From CAZKRU01 sp964555235 (GTDB lineage: Bacteria > Verrucomicrobiota > Verrucomicrobiia > Methylacidiphilales > CAMAQI01), in NCBI GenBank assembly GCA_964555235.1, contig CAZKRU010000044.1:1-35468 (forward strand): a stretch of 35,468 nucleotides of DNA, in the 5' to 3' direction. Made by a program: the position numbers and the translations under genes. Position 1 is the stretch's first letter, and every line of letters starts with the position of its first letter. Below the pieces are notes generated by a model. That model had not been told where the DNA came from and made no database searches. It saw nothing but the letters and a program-made list of their open reading frames with translations. Positions 1-7,699 of this stretch are shown piece by piece.

Positions 1-39
1 GGACGACGCCTCCAACTCCCCTCCCATTCTTAAATTCAA

Positions 40-112
40 TTCGCGGTGATTGGCGCGATTCGCGGGCAGGATGGTTCCCCTTTGGCGTGTTTCGCGTATT
101 TCGCGGGAAATG
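40..112. repeat. CGCG-rich interspersed repeat, partial copy
   Basis: Two related segments in the same orientation, about 40-70 and 84-112, each ending in a CGCGATTCGCGGG or CGTATTTCGCGGG type block. They match the right arm of the long inverted-repeat elements at 16692-16799 and 18951-19066, but here no opposing arm is visible, so this is a partial or rearranged copy. It lies in the 241-base stretch ahead of the bactofilin gene. I see no convincing promoter there. Confidence 0.55.
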
Positions 113-241
113 CCCCCTCCTTTTGGATTTCAATCCCCCCGCCCGGTTTCACCTCGGTGATCGGGTTTTATTTTGGACAGGAGTGAGTAGAAATGACAAA
201 AAAGGATTGACGCCCCGGAAGAATTCGCTTTTCTAGCGGCT

Positions 242-592
242 ATGTCACTCACTCCCACATACATCGGAAAGACGATCAAGATCAAAGGCGACGTTATTGG
301 CGACGAGAATATCGTGGTCGACGGCATCATCGAGGGTCAGGTGCGAATCAAGGAAAATTTGACCGTTTCGCAAGGCGGTCAGGTCAAGGCAGAGATTTCT
401 GCCAAGAGCGTTCAGGTCTCTGGAACGGTCTCCGGTTCGATCGACGCAGCGGATAAAGTGGACGTCGCTCCGAGTGGAGTGGTTAATGGGAATATTAAAG
501 CACCTCGCTTTATCGTTTCGCAGGGTGGCGTGTTGAATGGTAACATTCAAATGCCGATGCCGGACGGATCTTCTGTTCCTCCGACAAAATAA
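242..592 (+). CDS. Bactofilin (polymer-forming cytoskeletal protein)
   Basis: Small protein of 116 residues made almost wholly of the repetitive right-handed beta-helix typical of bactofilins: short strands punctuated by glycines (KIKGDVIGDENIVVDGIIEG, then NLTVSQGG, VSGTVSGSI, GVVNGNI, GVLNGNI). The family self-assembles into filaments without nucleotide and acts as a scaffold for cell-wall enzymes, polarity factors or motility proteins, often at the inner membrane. The short N-terminal segment before the helix and the proline-rich tail fit the family. Length is normal for a minimal bactofilin. The start has no strong Shine-Dalgarno, but homology begins a few residues after it. The next gene starts 50 bases downstream on the same strand. 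No M23 peptidase partner lies beside it, so its client is unknown. Confidence 0.9.
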   Translation: MSLTPTYIGKTIKIKGDVIGDENIVVDGIIEGQVRIKENLTVSQGGQVKAEISAKSVQVSGTVSGSIDAADKVDVAPSGVVNGNIKAPRFIVSQGGVLNGNIQMPMPDGSSVPPTK

Positions 593-642
593 TTTTGATC
601 CGAAGAAGCCTGTCACAAGCAGGCGTTCGAGACCGGTAGAAG

Positions 643-3600
643 ATGAGTGAGCCGGTTTCTTTGAAACAACCCCGTTGGGTTCCGAATCTTTCAGTGATTC
701 TGACTCTACTGACGGGGTTTTTTCTTTCAGGGGTCCTTTTTTTTGTCTTTCGAAAATCTGAACAGAATCGTCTTCAAAGCGAGTTTGTCCGTCTTGCGGT
801 AGCCCAAGAACAGCGTCTCGCAGATCGAATGGATCGGGTTCTTTCGGTTCAAGATTCCCTCCATCGTTTTTATGAGGGCTCTCGTTCGGTTGAGGCGGAG
901 GAGTTCGCGCAATATACGTCGGGGTTTCTGGAGCAGTATCACGGGTTGATTTCGTTAAAATGGATTCCGAAGCGGGATCGGAATCAGATGGAATCGTTGC
1001 TCCGAAGCTATTCCAAAAAAATGGAGCTTCCTCCCGGGAATGTTTTTTTTCCTGCCGAATATCAGATCCCTGCGTTGCCCTCTGGAAAAAATCCGGATCT
1101 TGGATTGAATCCAGAAAAGCTGGAGCTCTTGCGGAAGGCGCTTCGATTGGATAAACCGCTCTACTCCGCATTTGTTTTTAGAGATGAGGAGTGGCTGCCG
1201 TTTCCGACCATTCAATTCTATCGTCCGCTGGTTCGAATCTCCAAGGATTCCCTTACGAAACAGGTTGTCGGATTTATTGGAATGCGGGTGGATATCGAAA
1301 CCTTGATCAATGAGGATGAAACCGAGGGAATTGCTCCCGCCGGGAAATTTTATACTGGAATCTTAACGGACCGGACGGATCCGGATGCGCCGGTCATTTT
1401 GGCTCAAACCGGAAGACATCCCTTTCCAGAATCATCCTCACGCTGGTATCGAGGTCTTTCACTGACGGTCGTCCCTTGGATTTATGAATATGAAGTTGCG
1501 GGACGGAAGTGGGAGTATCAGCTTCATCCGACCCCTGAGTTTTTTCGCCATTATACGCTTTATCAAGAGTGGGGGATTTTATTTGCTGGAATTTTGCTGA
1601 CCCTCATTGCCTCACTTCATTTGTCGGAAGTTTTGCATCAGTCCGAACGGGTCGAGCGTGAAGTTCAGGATCGGACTCTTGAATTGGTTCGAGTGAATCG
1701 CAATTTGACGCAGGAGATGGATGAACGGTTGAGTTTGGAGAAATTGAGTCATCAGAAGGAGGTTCAGATTCGCACGATGATTCAAAATTTTCCAGGAGCC
1801 TTCTATCGGTGTGCTTGCGACTCCGATTGGACGATGGAATTTTTAAGCGATGCCTTTGTGGAGATGAGCGGTTACCCGAGCACTGATTTTATCGAGAGTA
1901 AGATTCGAACGTATACGAGCGTGATTCACCCGGAGGATCAGGCGGAGGTGGAACGGGAGGTGATGAGTGCCGTCGTGCGACGATCTCCCTGGGTCATTGA
2001 ATACCGCATTGTGCATCGCAACGGAATGATTCGATGGATTCATGAACAGGGGCGCGCCATTTATGATGAAACTGGAAAGGTTCTCTATCTGGATGGAGCG
2101 TTGTTTGATGCGACGGATCGTCGGGTTGCTGCAGAAGAGCTATTGAAGGCCAAGGAAGAGGCGGAGGAAGCCAGTCGGGCGAAGAGCGAATTCCTGGCAA
2201 CGATGAGTCACGAGATCCGGACTCCGATGAACGGGGTGATTGGAATGACGAGTTTGCTCCTGGAGACGGAGATGAGTGAAGAGCAACGGGATTACGTTCA
2301 TACCTTACAATGTTCGGGTGAGGCGCTTCTGAGCTTGATTAATGACATTCTCGATTTTTCAAAACTCGAGGCGGGGCGCCTCCAGATCGAGGCCAATCCA
2401 TTCGATCTGCTTTTGGCTATCGAGGAGGTGCTGGAATTGTTTGCGCTGCGGATTTCAGAGAAGTCGTTGGAATATTATCTCGATTATCCTCCGGAGCTTG
2501 CCCGCCGGTATGTGGGTGATGTCGGCCGGATCCGGCAGATTCTCCTGAATCTCGTCGGAAACGCGGTCAAGTTTACCCATGCCGGAAGTATTGCGGTTAG
2601 AGTAAGAACGGTTTCGCAGGTTTTGAGAATCGAAGTGATTGATACAGGAATTGGGATTCAGCCGGACAAGATTGGAGTTTTATTTCAACGTTTTTCGCAG
2701 GTCGATTCTTCCACCACTCGTCGATACGGGGGGACCGGGTTGGGCTTGGCGATCTGCAAGAGTCTCTGTTCGCTGATGGGGGGGAAGATTGGAGTGACGA
2801 GCGAATATCAGAAAGGGTCCAGTTTTTGGATCCACCTTCCGCTCCCTCTGGAGGGAGAGGGCAATGAGAGGTCCACGCGTCTTCCGCATGGGCAGGGGAA
2901 GGAGGTATTGGTGGCATTCGCTTCAAAGGACGAGGTACAGGTCGCGACGCAATATCTGGAGCATTGGGGATTCCGGGTGCGATCCTGGTGCAGTGAGGAA
3001 GCTTTTAAATTAACGGGCCTTCAGGAAATTCGCTCGAATCCGCATGATCTCGCTTTGATCAACGAAGATTGGATTCCGGAGACGACCCTCGGTTCCGATT
3101 TTTGCGATCAGATCGGCGGATGGATTTTAATCCACAAGATTGGAAAACCGCCCTCGCGTGTACAAAAAATCGGAATTCGGCGCATCGAAATGTTGATGCA
3201 TCCGCTTCGTCCGACGCTTTTAATGGAAGCGATTCTGAAACTCGAAGAGGGAGCTCCGGATCGGGTTCCGAGCGAGAATTTCTTCGAAAGGGAGCCGCTT
3301 CGGCGAAGAATCCTTTTGGCAGAGGATAATCCCGGAAACGTGAAATTGACGAGGGAAATGCTTAAAAAAATCGGTTCTTGGGTCGATGTCGCGGGGAATG
3401 GTCTGGAAGCGGTCCAACTGGCAAAGGCCTTTCATTATGATCTGGTCTTAATGGACTGCCAGATGCCTGAAATGGATGGGTATGAGGCGACTCGTTTGAT
3501 TCGTGAACAGGAGGCAGAGAAGGGTCCAACCCCCATCATTGCGATGACGGCTGATGCGATGCCGGAGGATCGCGAGCGCTGTCTTCGATCCGGAATGGAT

Positions 3601-3663
3601 GATTATTTGGCCAAGCCGGTGACTTTGAAGCAATTGCGCGATATTTTGGTCAAGTGGACTTAA
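643..3663 (+). CDS. CHASE-PAS hybrid sensor histidine kinase with C-terminal receiver
   Basis: A 1006-residue membrane sensor kinase. A first membrane helix is at about 17-37. A periplasmic CHASE-type sensor follows (about 60-290) with the GLISLKWIPK and GFIGMRVDIE blocks, then a second helix at about 305-328. A coiled coil leads to a PAS/PAC domain (about 375-495). The HisKA box FLATMSHEIRTPMNG puts the phospho-accepting histidine at 523. The HATPase carries N and G boxes (NLVGNAVKF, DTGIGI, GGTGLGLAI). The segment at about 755-875 looks like a receiver without the acidic pocket. The last 120 residues are a full receiver with LVLMDCQMPEMDG, phospho-acceptor Asp938. Signals sensed by CHASE domains are small extracellular ligands; which one cannot be told. 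No HPt or DNA-binding regulator lies beside it. Confidence 0.93.
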   Translation: MSEPVSLKQPRWVPNLSVILTLLTGFFLSGVLFFVFRKSEQNRLQSEFVRLAVAQEQRLADRMDRVLSVQDSLHRFYEGSRSVEAEEFAQYTSGFLEQYHGLISLKWIPKRDRNQMESLLRSYSKKMELPPGNVFFPAEYQIPALPSGKNPDLGLNPEKLELLRKALRLDKPLYSAFVFRDEEWLPFPTIQFYRPLVRISKDSLTKQVVGFIGMRVDIETLINEDETEGIAPAGKFYTGILTDRTDPDAPVILAQTGRHPFPESSSRWYRGLSLTVVPWIYEYEVAGRKWEYQLHPTPEFFRHYTLYQEWGILFAGILLTLIASLHLSEVLHQSERVEREVQDRTLELVRVNRNLTQEMDERLSLEKLSHQKEVQIRTMIQNFPGAFYRCACDSDWTMEFLSDAFVEMSGYPSTDFIESKIRTYTSVIHPEDQAEVEREVMSAVVRRSPWVIEYRIVHRNGMIRWIHEQGRAIYDETGKVLYLDGALFDATDRRVAAEELLKAKEEAEEASRAKSEFLATMSHEIRTPMNGVIGMTSLLLETEMSEEQRDYVHTLQCSGEALLSLINDILDFSKLEAGRLQIEANPFDLLLAIEEVLELFALRISEKSLEYYLDYPPELARRYVGDVGRIRQILLNLVGNAVKFTHAGSIAVRVRTVSQVLRIEVIDTGIGIQPDKIGVLFQRFSQVDSSTTRRYGGTGLGLAICKSLCSLMGGKIGVTSEYQKGSSFWIHLPLPLEGEGNERSTRLPHGQGKEVLVAFASKDEVQVATQYLEHWGFRVRSWCSEEAFKLTGLQEIRSNPHDLALINEDWIPETTLGSDFCDQIGGWILIHKIGKPPSRVQKIGIRRIEMLMHPLRPTLLMEAILKLEEGAPDRVPSENFFEREPLRRRILLAEDNPGNVKLTREMLKKIGSWVDVAGNGLEAVQLAKAFHYDLVLMDCQMPEMDGYEATRLIREQEAEKGPTPIIAMTADAMPEDRERCLRSGMDDYLAKPVTLKQLRDILVKWT

Positions 3664-3694
3664 AGTTGACAGAGGGGTGTGAGGGGGACTACAA

Positions 3695-4270
3695 ATGAGG
3701 ATGCGAAGAATCGCTTTCCTCTTATTTTGGATCGTAGGAATCAGCGGGCTGATGGCCCGGGAGCTTCCTCGAACGGAACCGGCACAAAAACCGACGGGCG
3801 GGACGAACCCGACCATTGAGACACAAGGAGGCGTTCCGGTCCAGCGCGCCGAAGCGGTCAAGCCCCCGCTGAATCCGAATTTCAAGGTGACAAAGGTTCA
3901 TGAAGTACGGACGACGAGTGGAATCAAGACGGCTGGGAATAAATCTTTGGAGTTTGAGCAAAAATATTGGACCTATGGCGCCATTTCCGCTGAGGAACAA
4001 CGGAACGCCCGGGGACAGATTTACGTCATTAGCTGGGTGAACACGGGAGCCCCGACGGATGTGGAGGCGCGCTTGGAATATCGGCAGGTGAATACGCGAG
4101 ATGTTGTGAGAACGTTGACCTTAGCGCATCCGGGAGCAAAAGGGGCGGTTCGTTCAAGCTTTTCAATTGTGGGGGATGCTTATGAAAAAGGCGGTCCGAT
4201 CCAGTCTTGGCGTTTCTCGCTCTGGCGGGGTGAGGAGTTGTTGTCCGAGAGTAAGTCTTTCATCTGGTAG
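3695..4270 (+). CDS. Secreted protein of unknown function
   Basis: A 191-residue protein not assignable to a named family. A Sec signal peptide is clear: MRMRR, then a hydrophobic core to about residue 20, with likely cleavage near MARELP. After a proline-rich stretch (about 25-65) the remainder is predicted beta-rich with alternating hydrophobics (QIYVISWVNTG, VEARLEYRQ, WRFSLWRGEELL), suggesting a small Ig-like or jelly-roll periplasmic domain. A GAGGGGG-type ribosome site sits just before the start at 3695. It lies 9 bases ahead of the exbB-like gene and is probably cotranscribed with the ExbB/ExbD/TonB-like genes, so a role at the envelope alongside that energy-transducing complex is plausible but unproven. 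Confidence 0.75.
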   Translation: MRMRRIAFLLFWIVGISGLMARELPRTEPAQKPTGGTNPTIETQGGVPVQRAEAVKPPLNPNFKVTKVHEVRTTSGIKTAGNKSLEFEQKYWTYGAISAEEQRNARGQIYVISWVNTGAPTDVEARLEYRQVNTRDVVRTLTLAHPGAKGAVRSSFSIVGDAYEKGGPIQSWRFSLWRGEELLSESKSFIW

Positions 4271-4279
4271 GATGGCGCT

Positions 4280-4999
4280 ATGTTTTGCCTGGCACAAGTG
4301 GACGGAACCTCGCTGTTAGGGGAGAGCGTTGGACTTTTTAATATCATGCAACGAGGGGGGCCCCTCATGTGGCTCATTCTTTTTTGCAGCATGGGGGCGA
4401 TTGCGGTTTTTGTAGAACGACTCCTCTATTTTCATCGCTGTCATTTACGGGTGACGGAATTTCTGGTTGGGATTGTCAATCTGGTGCGCAAACGCGATTA
4501 TCTTGAGGCGTTGGAGCGTTGTGAAGAGGGGTATGGTCCGGTGGTTCAGGTGGTGCAGAAAGCAATTCTTTCCCGGCATCTTCCTCCTTCCGAATTGCGA
4601 GAAGTAATTCGAGAAGTGGCACAACTTCAGGTGCCGAGATTGGAGGCGAATTTGCCGATCTTGGCCACCATCGGTTACATTAGTCCGTTGTTGGGGCTTT
4701 TGGGAACGGTGATGGGGATGATCGAGGCCTTCATGCAAATCAGTCAGAAGAGCGGTGCGGCTGGAATGGCGGATCTGGCGGGGGGAATTTGGACGGCGCT
4801 CATTACCACGGCGGCAGGATTGGTCGTGGCAATTCCGAGCTACGTGGCGTACAATTATTTGGTCACTCGCTCTCATCACATGATCAGTGATATGGAGCGC
4901 GCGGGGATTGAAATGGTTCACGTCTTGATCGAGCCCCCGGTAAAGGAAATTATTGAAATGCCGAAGGCGGAGTCGGGGTCGGCAAAGAAGACCGCATGA
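4280..4999 (+). CDS. exbB: MotA/TolQ/ExbB proton channel family protein
   Basis: 239 residues with the three-helix ExbB/TolQ layout: helix 1 at about 28-47 (LMWLILFCSMGAIAVF), a long cytoplasmic segment, then helices 2 and 3 at about 130-150 and 168-190. The family core ATIGYISPLLGLLGTVMGMI and GGIWTALITTAAGLVVAIP are present. ExbB pentamers enclose an ExbD dimer and pass protons to drive a TonB-type or TolA-type protein across the periplasm. The stop overlaps the start of the exbD-like gene by four bases (ATGA), so the two are translationally coupled. The ATG at 4280 follows an AGGATGG site. Whether the set serves TonB-like uptake or Tol-like envelope upkeep cannot be settled from the sequence; no TonB-dependent receptor or Pal gene is nearby. 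Confidence 0.9.
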   Translation: MFCLAQVDGTSLLGESVGLFNIMQRGGPLMWLILFCSMGAIAVFVERLLYFHRCHLRVTEFLVGIVNLVRKRDYLEALERCEEGYGPVVQVVQKAILSRHLPPSELREVIREVAQLQVPRLEANLPILATIGYISPLLGLLGTVMGMIEAFMQISQKSGAAGMADLAGGIWTALITTAAGLVVAIPSYVAYNYLVTRSHHMISDMERAGIEMVHVLIEPPVKEIIEMPKAESGSAKKTA

Positions 5000-5457
5000 A
5001 GCTGCGTCGGAATCTACTGTTGGTGAAAGGGGCCGTGGATATGACCCCACTCATTGACGTCGTCTTTCTCCTGTTGGTTTTTTTCATGTTAAGCCGGTCT
5101 TTTATCCTGCAACCCGGGCTACGCATTGAAATTCCCCGGAGTCTCTGGGGACAGGGGATTCAGACGAACAATCTGGTGATTACCGTTCTTCTTGAGGCCG
5201 AGAAGCGGGACCCTGTTACCGGTACCGTAATGAAACGCGAGCCACTTTATTTTTTCAACGATGAACACATGAGCCTGGAGACCCTTCGGACATCGCTCAA
5301 AAAAATTCGGCCCGGTAAAAATTCAGCAACGCTGGTGTTAAAGTCCGATCAAGCTGTTCCGAATGGGGTTGTGGTGAATCTCATGAATCTGGCGTTGAGT
5401 CAGGGATTTTCCGTGGTACTGGCGACCCAGGCGGTGGAAGATGCTTCCCGTCCCTAA
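4996..5457 (+). CDS. exbD: Biopolymer transport protein ExbD/TolR family
   Basis: 153 residues with one N-terminal membrane helix (about 17-37) containing the proton-carrying aspartate, Asp21 in VDMTPLIDVVFLLLVFF, followed by a periplasmic domain. The C-terminal region (LVLKSDQAVPNGVVVNLMNLA) matches the family's usual DxxV..G..v.vmd segment. It forms the rotor or stator partner of the ExbB-like protein encoded immediately upstream, whose stop codon it overlaps. The middle of the domain carries a longer than usual insert (RDPVTGTVMKREPLYFFNDEH), typical of the more diverse ExbD proteins outside Proteobacteria. The gene overlaps the next one by 17 bases. Confidence 0.9.
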   Translation: MKLRRNLLLVKGAVDMTPLIDVVFLLLVFFMLSRSFILQPGLRIEIPRSLWGQGIQTNNLVITVLLEAEKRDPVTGTVMKREPLYFFNDEHMSLETLRTSLKKIRPGKNSATLVLKSDQAVPNGVVVNLMNLALSQGFSVVLATQAVEDASRP

Positions 5458-6217
5458 TTTTAAATTCCGGGTTCTTGATGTTCTTCCCCCGGAGAAGCGT
5501 CGTTTGGGAGGAATTTTCTTTTTAATCATTTTGGTGCATTTTGGAATCTTTTTTTTGATTCGAGTTCAATATCCGCGCCAAGATGAGATGTCTTCACGCC
5601 GGGCGACGGTTTCCCTGCTCTCCGAGATTGCGGCAGGTCCTGAAGCCTATCAACGAATGACTTTTTGGAATGCATTGAGAGATCCGAGCCTGCTTCTGGT
5701 TCCTCCCAAACTTCGAGTCGAAGAGGCGCACCCTTTTCATCCTCATTTTCAGTCGGGGTCGACATCCGAAACGATCACCGTGGGATCCGGTCGTGATCTC
5801 GATTTTCTTTCAGGAAATTGGGACGATACGGCGAAACGAGCGGAAGAAGCGATCAAAGCGCCACTGCTGGGATTTTCCTATCCGGAAATAATCATCCCTC
5901 CCCTTCAAGCAGAAACCCGCGTTGTCTTGGGGAAAAGATTGCAAGCTCGCTTCAAAGGAGCCATGCCGACGCTTCCGAAAGCCCGGGTGAGTCTGCTGAA
6001 TGAAGCTGGTGTCACCATGCTCTCCGTTGGATTAAAACCCGATGGGATTGAGCGCTTTGTCCTTGTGGAAGAGAGTTGTGGATCGGTTGCCGTTGACGCG
6101 ATGGCCGTGGATCTCTTTCGAAAGCTCCCTTTTTCCATATCGGAGAGTAAAAAGTTGGAATGGGGGACGGCGACGATCTACTGGGTCTTTGAAAGCTCGG
6201 AGGAGAAAAAACAATGA
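5441..6217 (+). CDS. TonB-like energy transducer, divergent
   Basis: 258 residues. A short cytoplasmic N-terminus with basic residues leads to one membrane helix at about 23-42 (IFFLIILVHFGIFFLI), then a long periplasmic part. The last 80 residues have the pattern of a TonB/TolA C-terminal domain: VGLKPDGIERFVLVEESCG, then AVDAMAVDLFRKLPF and a final strand with TATIYWVFE. Gene order ExbB-ExbD-this protein, with overlaps on both sides, supports a TonB-type partner that couples the proton channel to an outer-membrane client. The usual proline-rich spacer is weak or absent, so the assignment rests on topology, context and the C-terminal pattern. It overlaps the preceding gene by 17 bases. Confidence 0.6.
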   Translation: MLPVPNFKFRVLDVLPPEKRRLGGIFFLIILVHFGIFFLIRVQYPRQDEMSSRRATVSLLSEIAAGPEAYQRMTFWNALRDPSLLLVPPKLRVEEAHPFHPHFQSGSTSETITVGSGRDLDFLSGNWDDTAKRAEEAIKAPLLGFSYPEIIIPPLQAETRVVLGKRLQARFKGAMPTLPKARVSLLNEAGVTMLSVGLKPDGIERFVLVEESCGSVAVDAMAVDLFRKLPFSISESKKLEWGTATIYWVFESSEEKKQ

Positions 6218-6447
6218 CGGTTTCTTTATCCGGAATTTTTATCATTTATCTCACGGTTTTTCTTGCCGTCGTTTTGATCGCATGGTTGTCTTACCTATGG
6301 CAAAGACGTCGTTCGGTATTACCACAAAAACGCCAGTTGATCTGTTCCGTTTGCGGCGCACTCATCAATCAGGATTTTCCACGCTTCCGCGTCAAATGCA
6401 CGGGGTGTGGAGCCGTTCAAGAATCAGTTCAACTTAAGGAGAAATAG
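6214..6447 (+). CDS. Small membrane protein with zinc ribbon
   Basis: 77 residues. One N-terminal membrane helix at about 6-28, followed by a basic stop-transfer run (QRRR) and a cytoplasmic zinc ribbon with four cysteines, Cys44-x2-Cys47 and Cys62-x2-Cys65. The start ATG overlaps the stop of the TonB-like gene by four bases, so it is made in step with the exbB-exbD-tonB-like run. I do not recognise a named family. A membrane-tethered ribbon of this sort could be a scaffold or a protein-binding module for the energy-transducing complex; that is inference from context only. Confidence 0.7.
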   Translation: MTVSLSGIFIIYLTVFLAVVLIAWLSYLWQRRRSVLPQKRQLICSVCGALINQDFPRFRVKCTGCGAVQESVQLKEK

Positions 6448-6450
6448 AGT

Positions 6451-7629
6451 ATGGGAATGTGGATTGGTCGGAATCGTAAGGCACGGGTCACGTATGGATT
6501 TGATGAAATCGCGTTGGTCCCGGGAGAAATCACAGTAAATCCGAATGAGGTTGATACTTCGTTTGAAATTCCGCATCCGAGCGGTAAGCCGATTAAGTTG
6601 AAAATCCCGATCATCGCGAGCGCGATGGATGGCGTGACCGATGTGCGCTTCTGCACGGAGATGGGAAAGCTTGGAGGACTGGGAGTGATCAATCTCGAGG
6701 GGGTTCAGACCCGTTACGAGAATCCGACAGAAGTCCTGGAGCAGATCGTCAAGCAGGACAAGAATGCGGTAACCGAATTCATCCAGAAGATTTACACAGC
6801 TCCGATTAAGGAAGAGCTCATCGCCCGACGGGTTCAGGAGCTCAAGAAAAATGGAGTCCTTGCGGCGGTCTCGTCGATCCCTCAAAAGGCGGAACGGTAT
6901 GCGGCCATTGCTCAAGAAGCCGGTGCGGATGTTTTTGTGGTGCAGTCGACGGTCAGCACGGTTCGTCACCTCTCGAGTGAGTACAAGTCTCTTGAACTTG
7001 CGGATTTCTGCAAGCGCTCGAAGATTCCGATCATTATCGGAAATGCGGTGACCTACAAAGTCGTTCTTGAGTTGATGGAATGCGGCGTTTCCGGGGTGCT
7101 AATTGGTGTCGGTCCTGGAGCGGCCTGTACTTCACGTGGGGTTCTCGGTCTTGGAGTTCCCCAGGTGACGGCGACGGTTGATTCGGCTGCGGCTCGCGAT
7201 ACTTTTTTCAAGAAGACAGGCCGCTATGTTCCGATTATCACCGACGGTGGGATGTCCAAAGGCGGCGATGTCTGCAAAGCGCTGGCCTGTGGGTCGGATG
7301 CCGTCATGGTCGGCTCGGCCTTTGCCCGTGCGGAAGAGGCACCAGGGAAGGGGAATCACTGGGGAATGGCAACACCTCATGCCAACTTGCCTCGTGGAAC
7401 GCGAATTCAAGTCGGAATCACCGGCTCGGTGAAACAGATCCTCTTTGGACCTGCGACGGTGGATGATGGATCTCAAAATTTGGTCGGTGCGATCATGACC
7501 TGTATGGGAAATGTCGGCGCCTCCAATATGCGCGAGTTCCAGGAGACTGAAATCATCATTGCCCCCTCGATCAAATCCGAAGGAAAACTCTTCCAGATGG
7601 TTCAGTCTGTTGGAATGGGAACAAAATAG
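6451..7629 (+). CDS. guaB3: GuaB3-type IMP dehydrogenase family protein
   Basis: 392-residue TIM-barrel enzyme of the IMP dehydrogenase/GMP reductase superfamily. The catalytic loop GVGPGAACTSRGVLGLGVPQ puts the nucleophilic cysteine at residue 226. The phosphate-binding segment is ITDGGMSKGGDVCKALACG. There are no CBS domains, and the GPGAACTSR loop and overall length match the GuaB3 group, known from actinobacteria and cyanobacteria, rather than classical GuaB. Members oxidise IMP to XMP with NAD, the first step toward GMP; not every GuaB3 has been tested. The start has a good AAGGAG site about 10 bases upstream, inside the tail of the previous gene. It is the last gene of the rightward run and faces the sulfatase gene tail to tail. 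Confidence 0.85.
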   Translation: MGMWIGRNRKARVTYGFDEIALVPGEITVNPNEVDTSFEIPHPSGKPIKLKIPIIASAMDGVTDVRFCTEMGKLGGLGVINLEGVQTRYENPTEVLEQIVKQDKNAVTEFIQKIYTAPIKEELIARRVQELKKNGVLAAVSSIPQKAERYAAIAQEAGADVFVVQSTVSTVRHLSSEYKSLELADFCKRSKIPIIIGNAVTYKVVLELMECGVSGVLIGVGPGAACTSRGVLGLGVPQVTATVDSAAARDTFFKKTGRYVPIITDGGMSKGGDVCKALACGSDAVMVGSAFARAEEAPGKGNHWGMATPHANLPRGTRIQVGITGSVKQILFGPATVDDGSQNLVGAIMTCMGNVGASNMREFQETEIIIAPSIKSEGKLFQMVQSVGMGTK

Positions 7630-7678
7630 TCAGATGCCTCCGGTCCCGCTGATCCAGGAGAGGCTCGACAAATTGCCC

Positions 7679-7696
7679 CATTCCCAAAATGGAATG
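7679..7696. terminator. Candidate hairpin between convergent genes
   Basis: CATTCC and GGAATG pair around a six-base CAAAAT loop in the 70-base gap between the converging guaB3 and sulfatase genes. No T-run follows on either strand, so it is at best a weak or factor-assisted stop signal. Confidence 0.25.
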
Positions 7697-7699
7697 AAC

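Noticed and set aside
205..241. TTGACG followed by TTTCTA ahead of bactofilin as a promoter
   Set aside because: The -10 match is poor and would leave almost no leader before the ATG.
608..624. GCCTG/CAGGC hairpin after bactofilin as a terminator
   Set aside because: Only five base pairs and no T-run; the kinase gene follows at once on the same strand.
245..1171. 308-residue open frame on the minus strand
   Set aside because: It lies wholly opposite the bactofilin and kinase genes, has no recognisable domain and has shadow-type composition.
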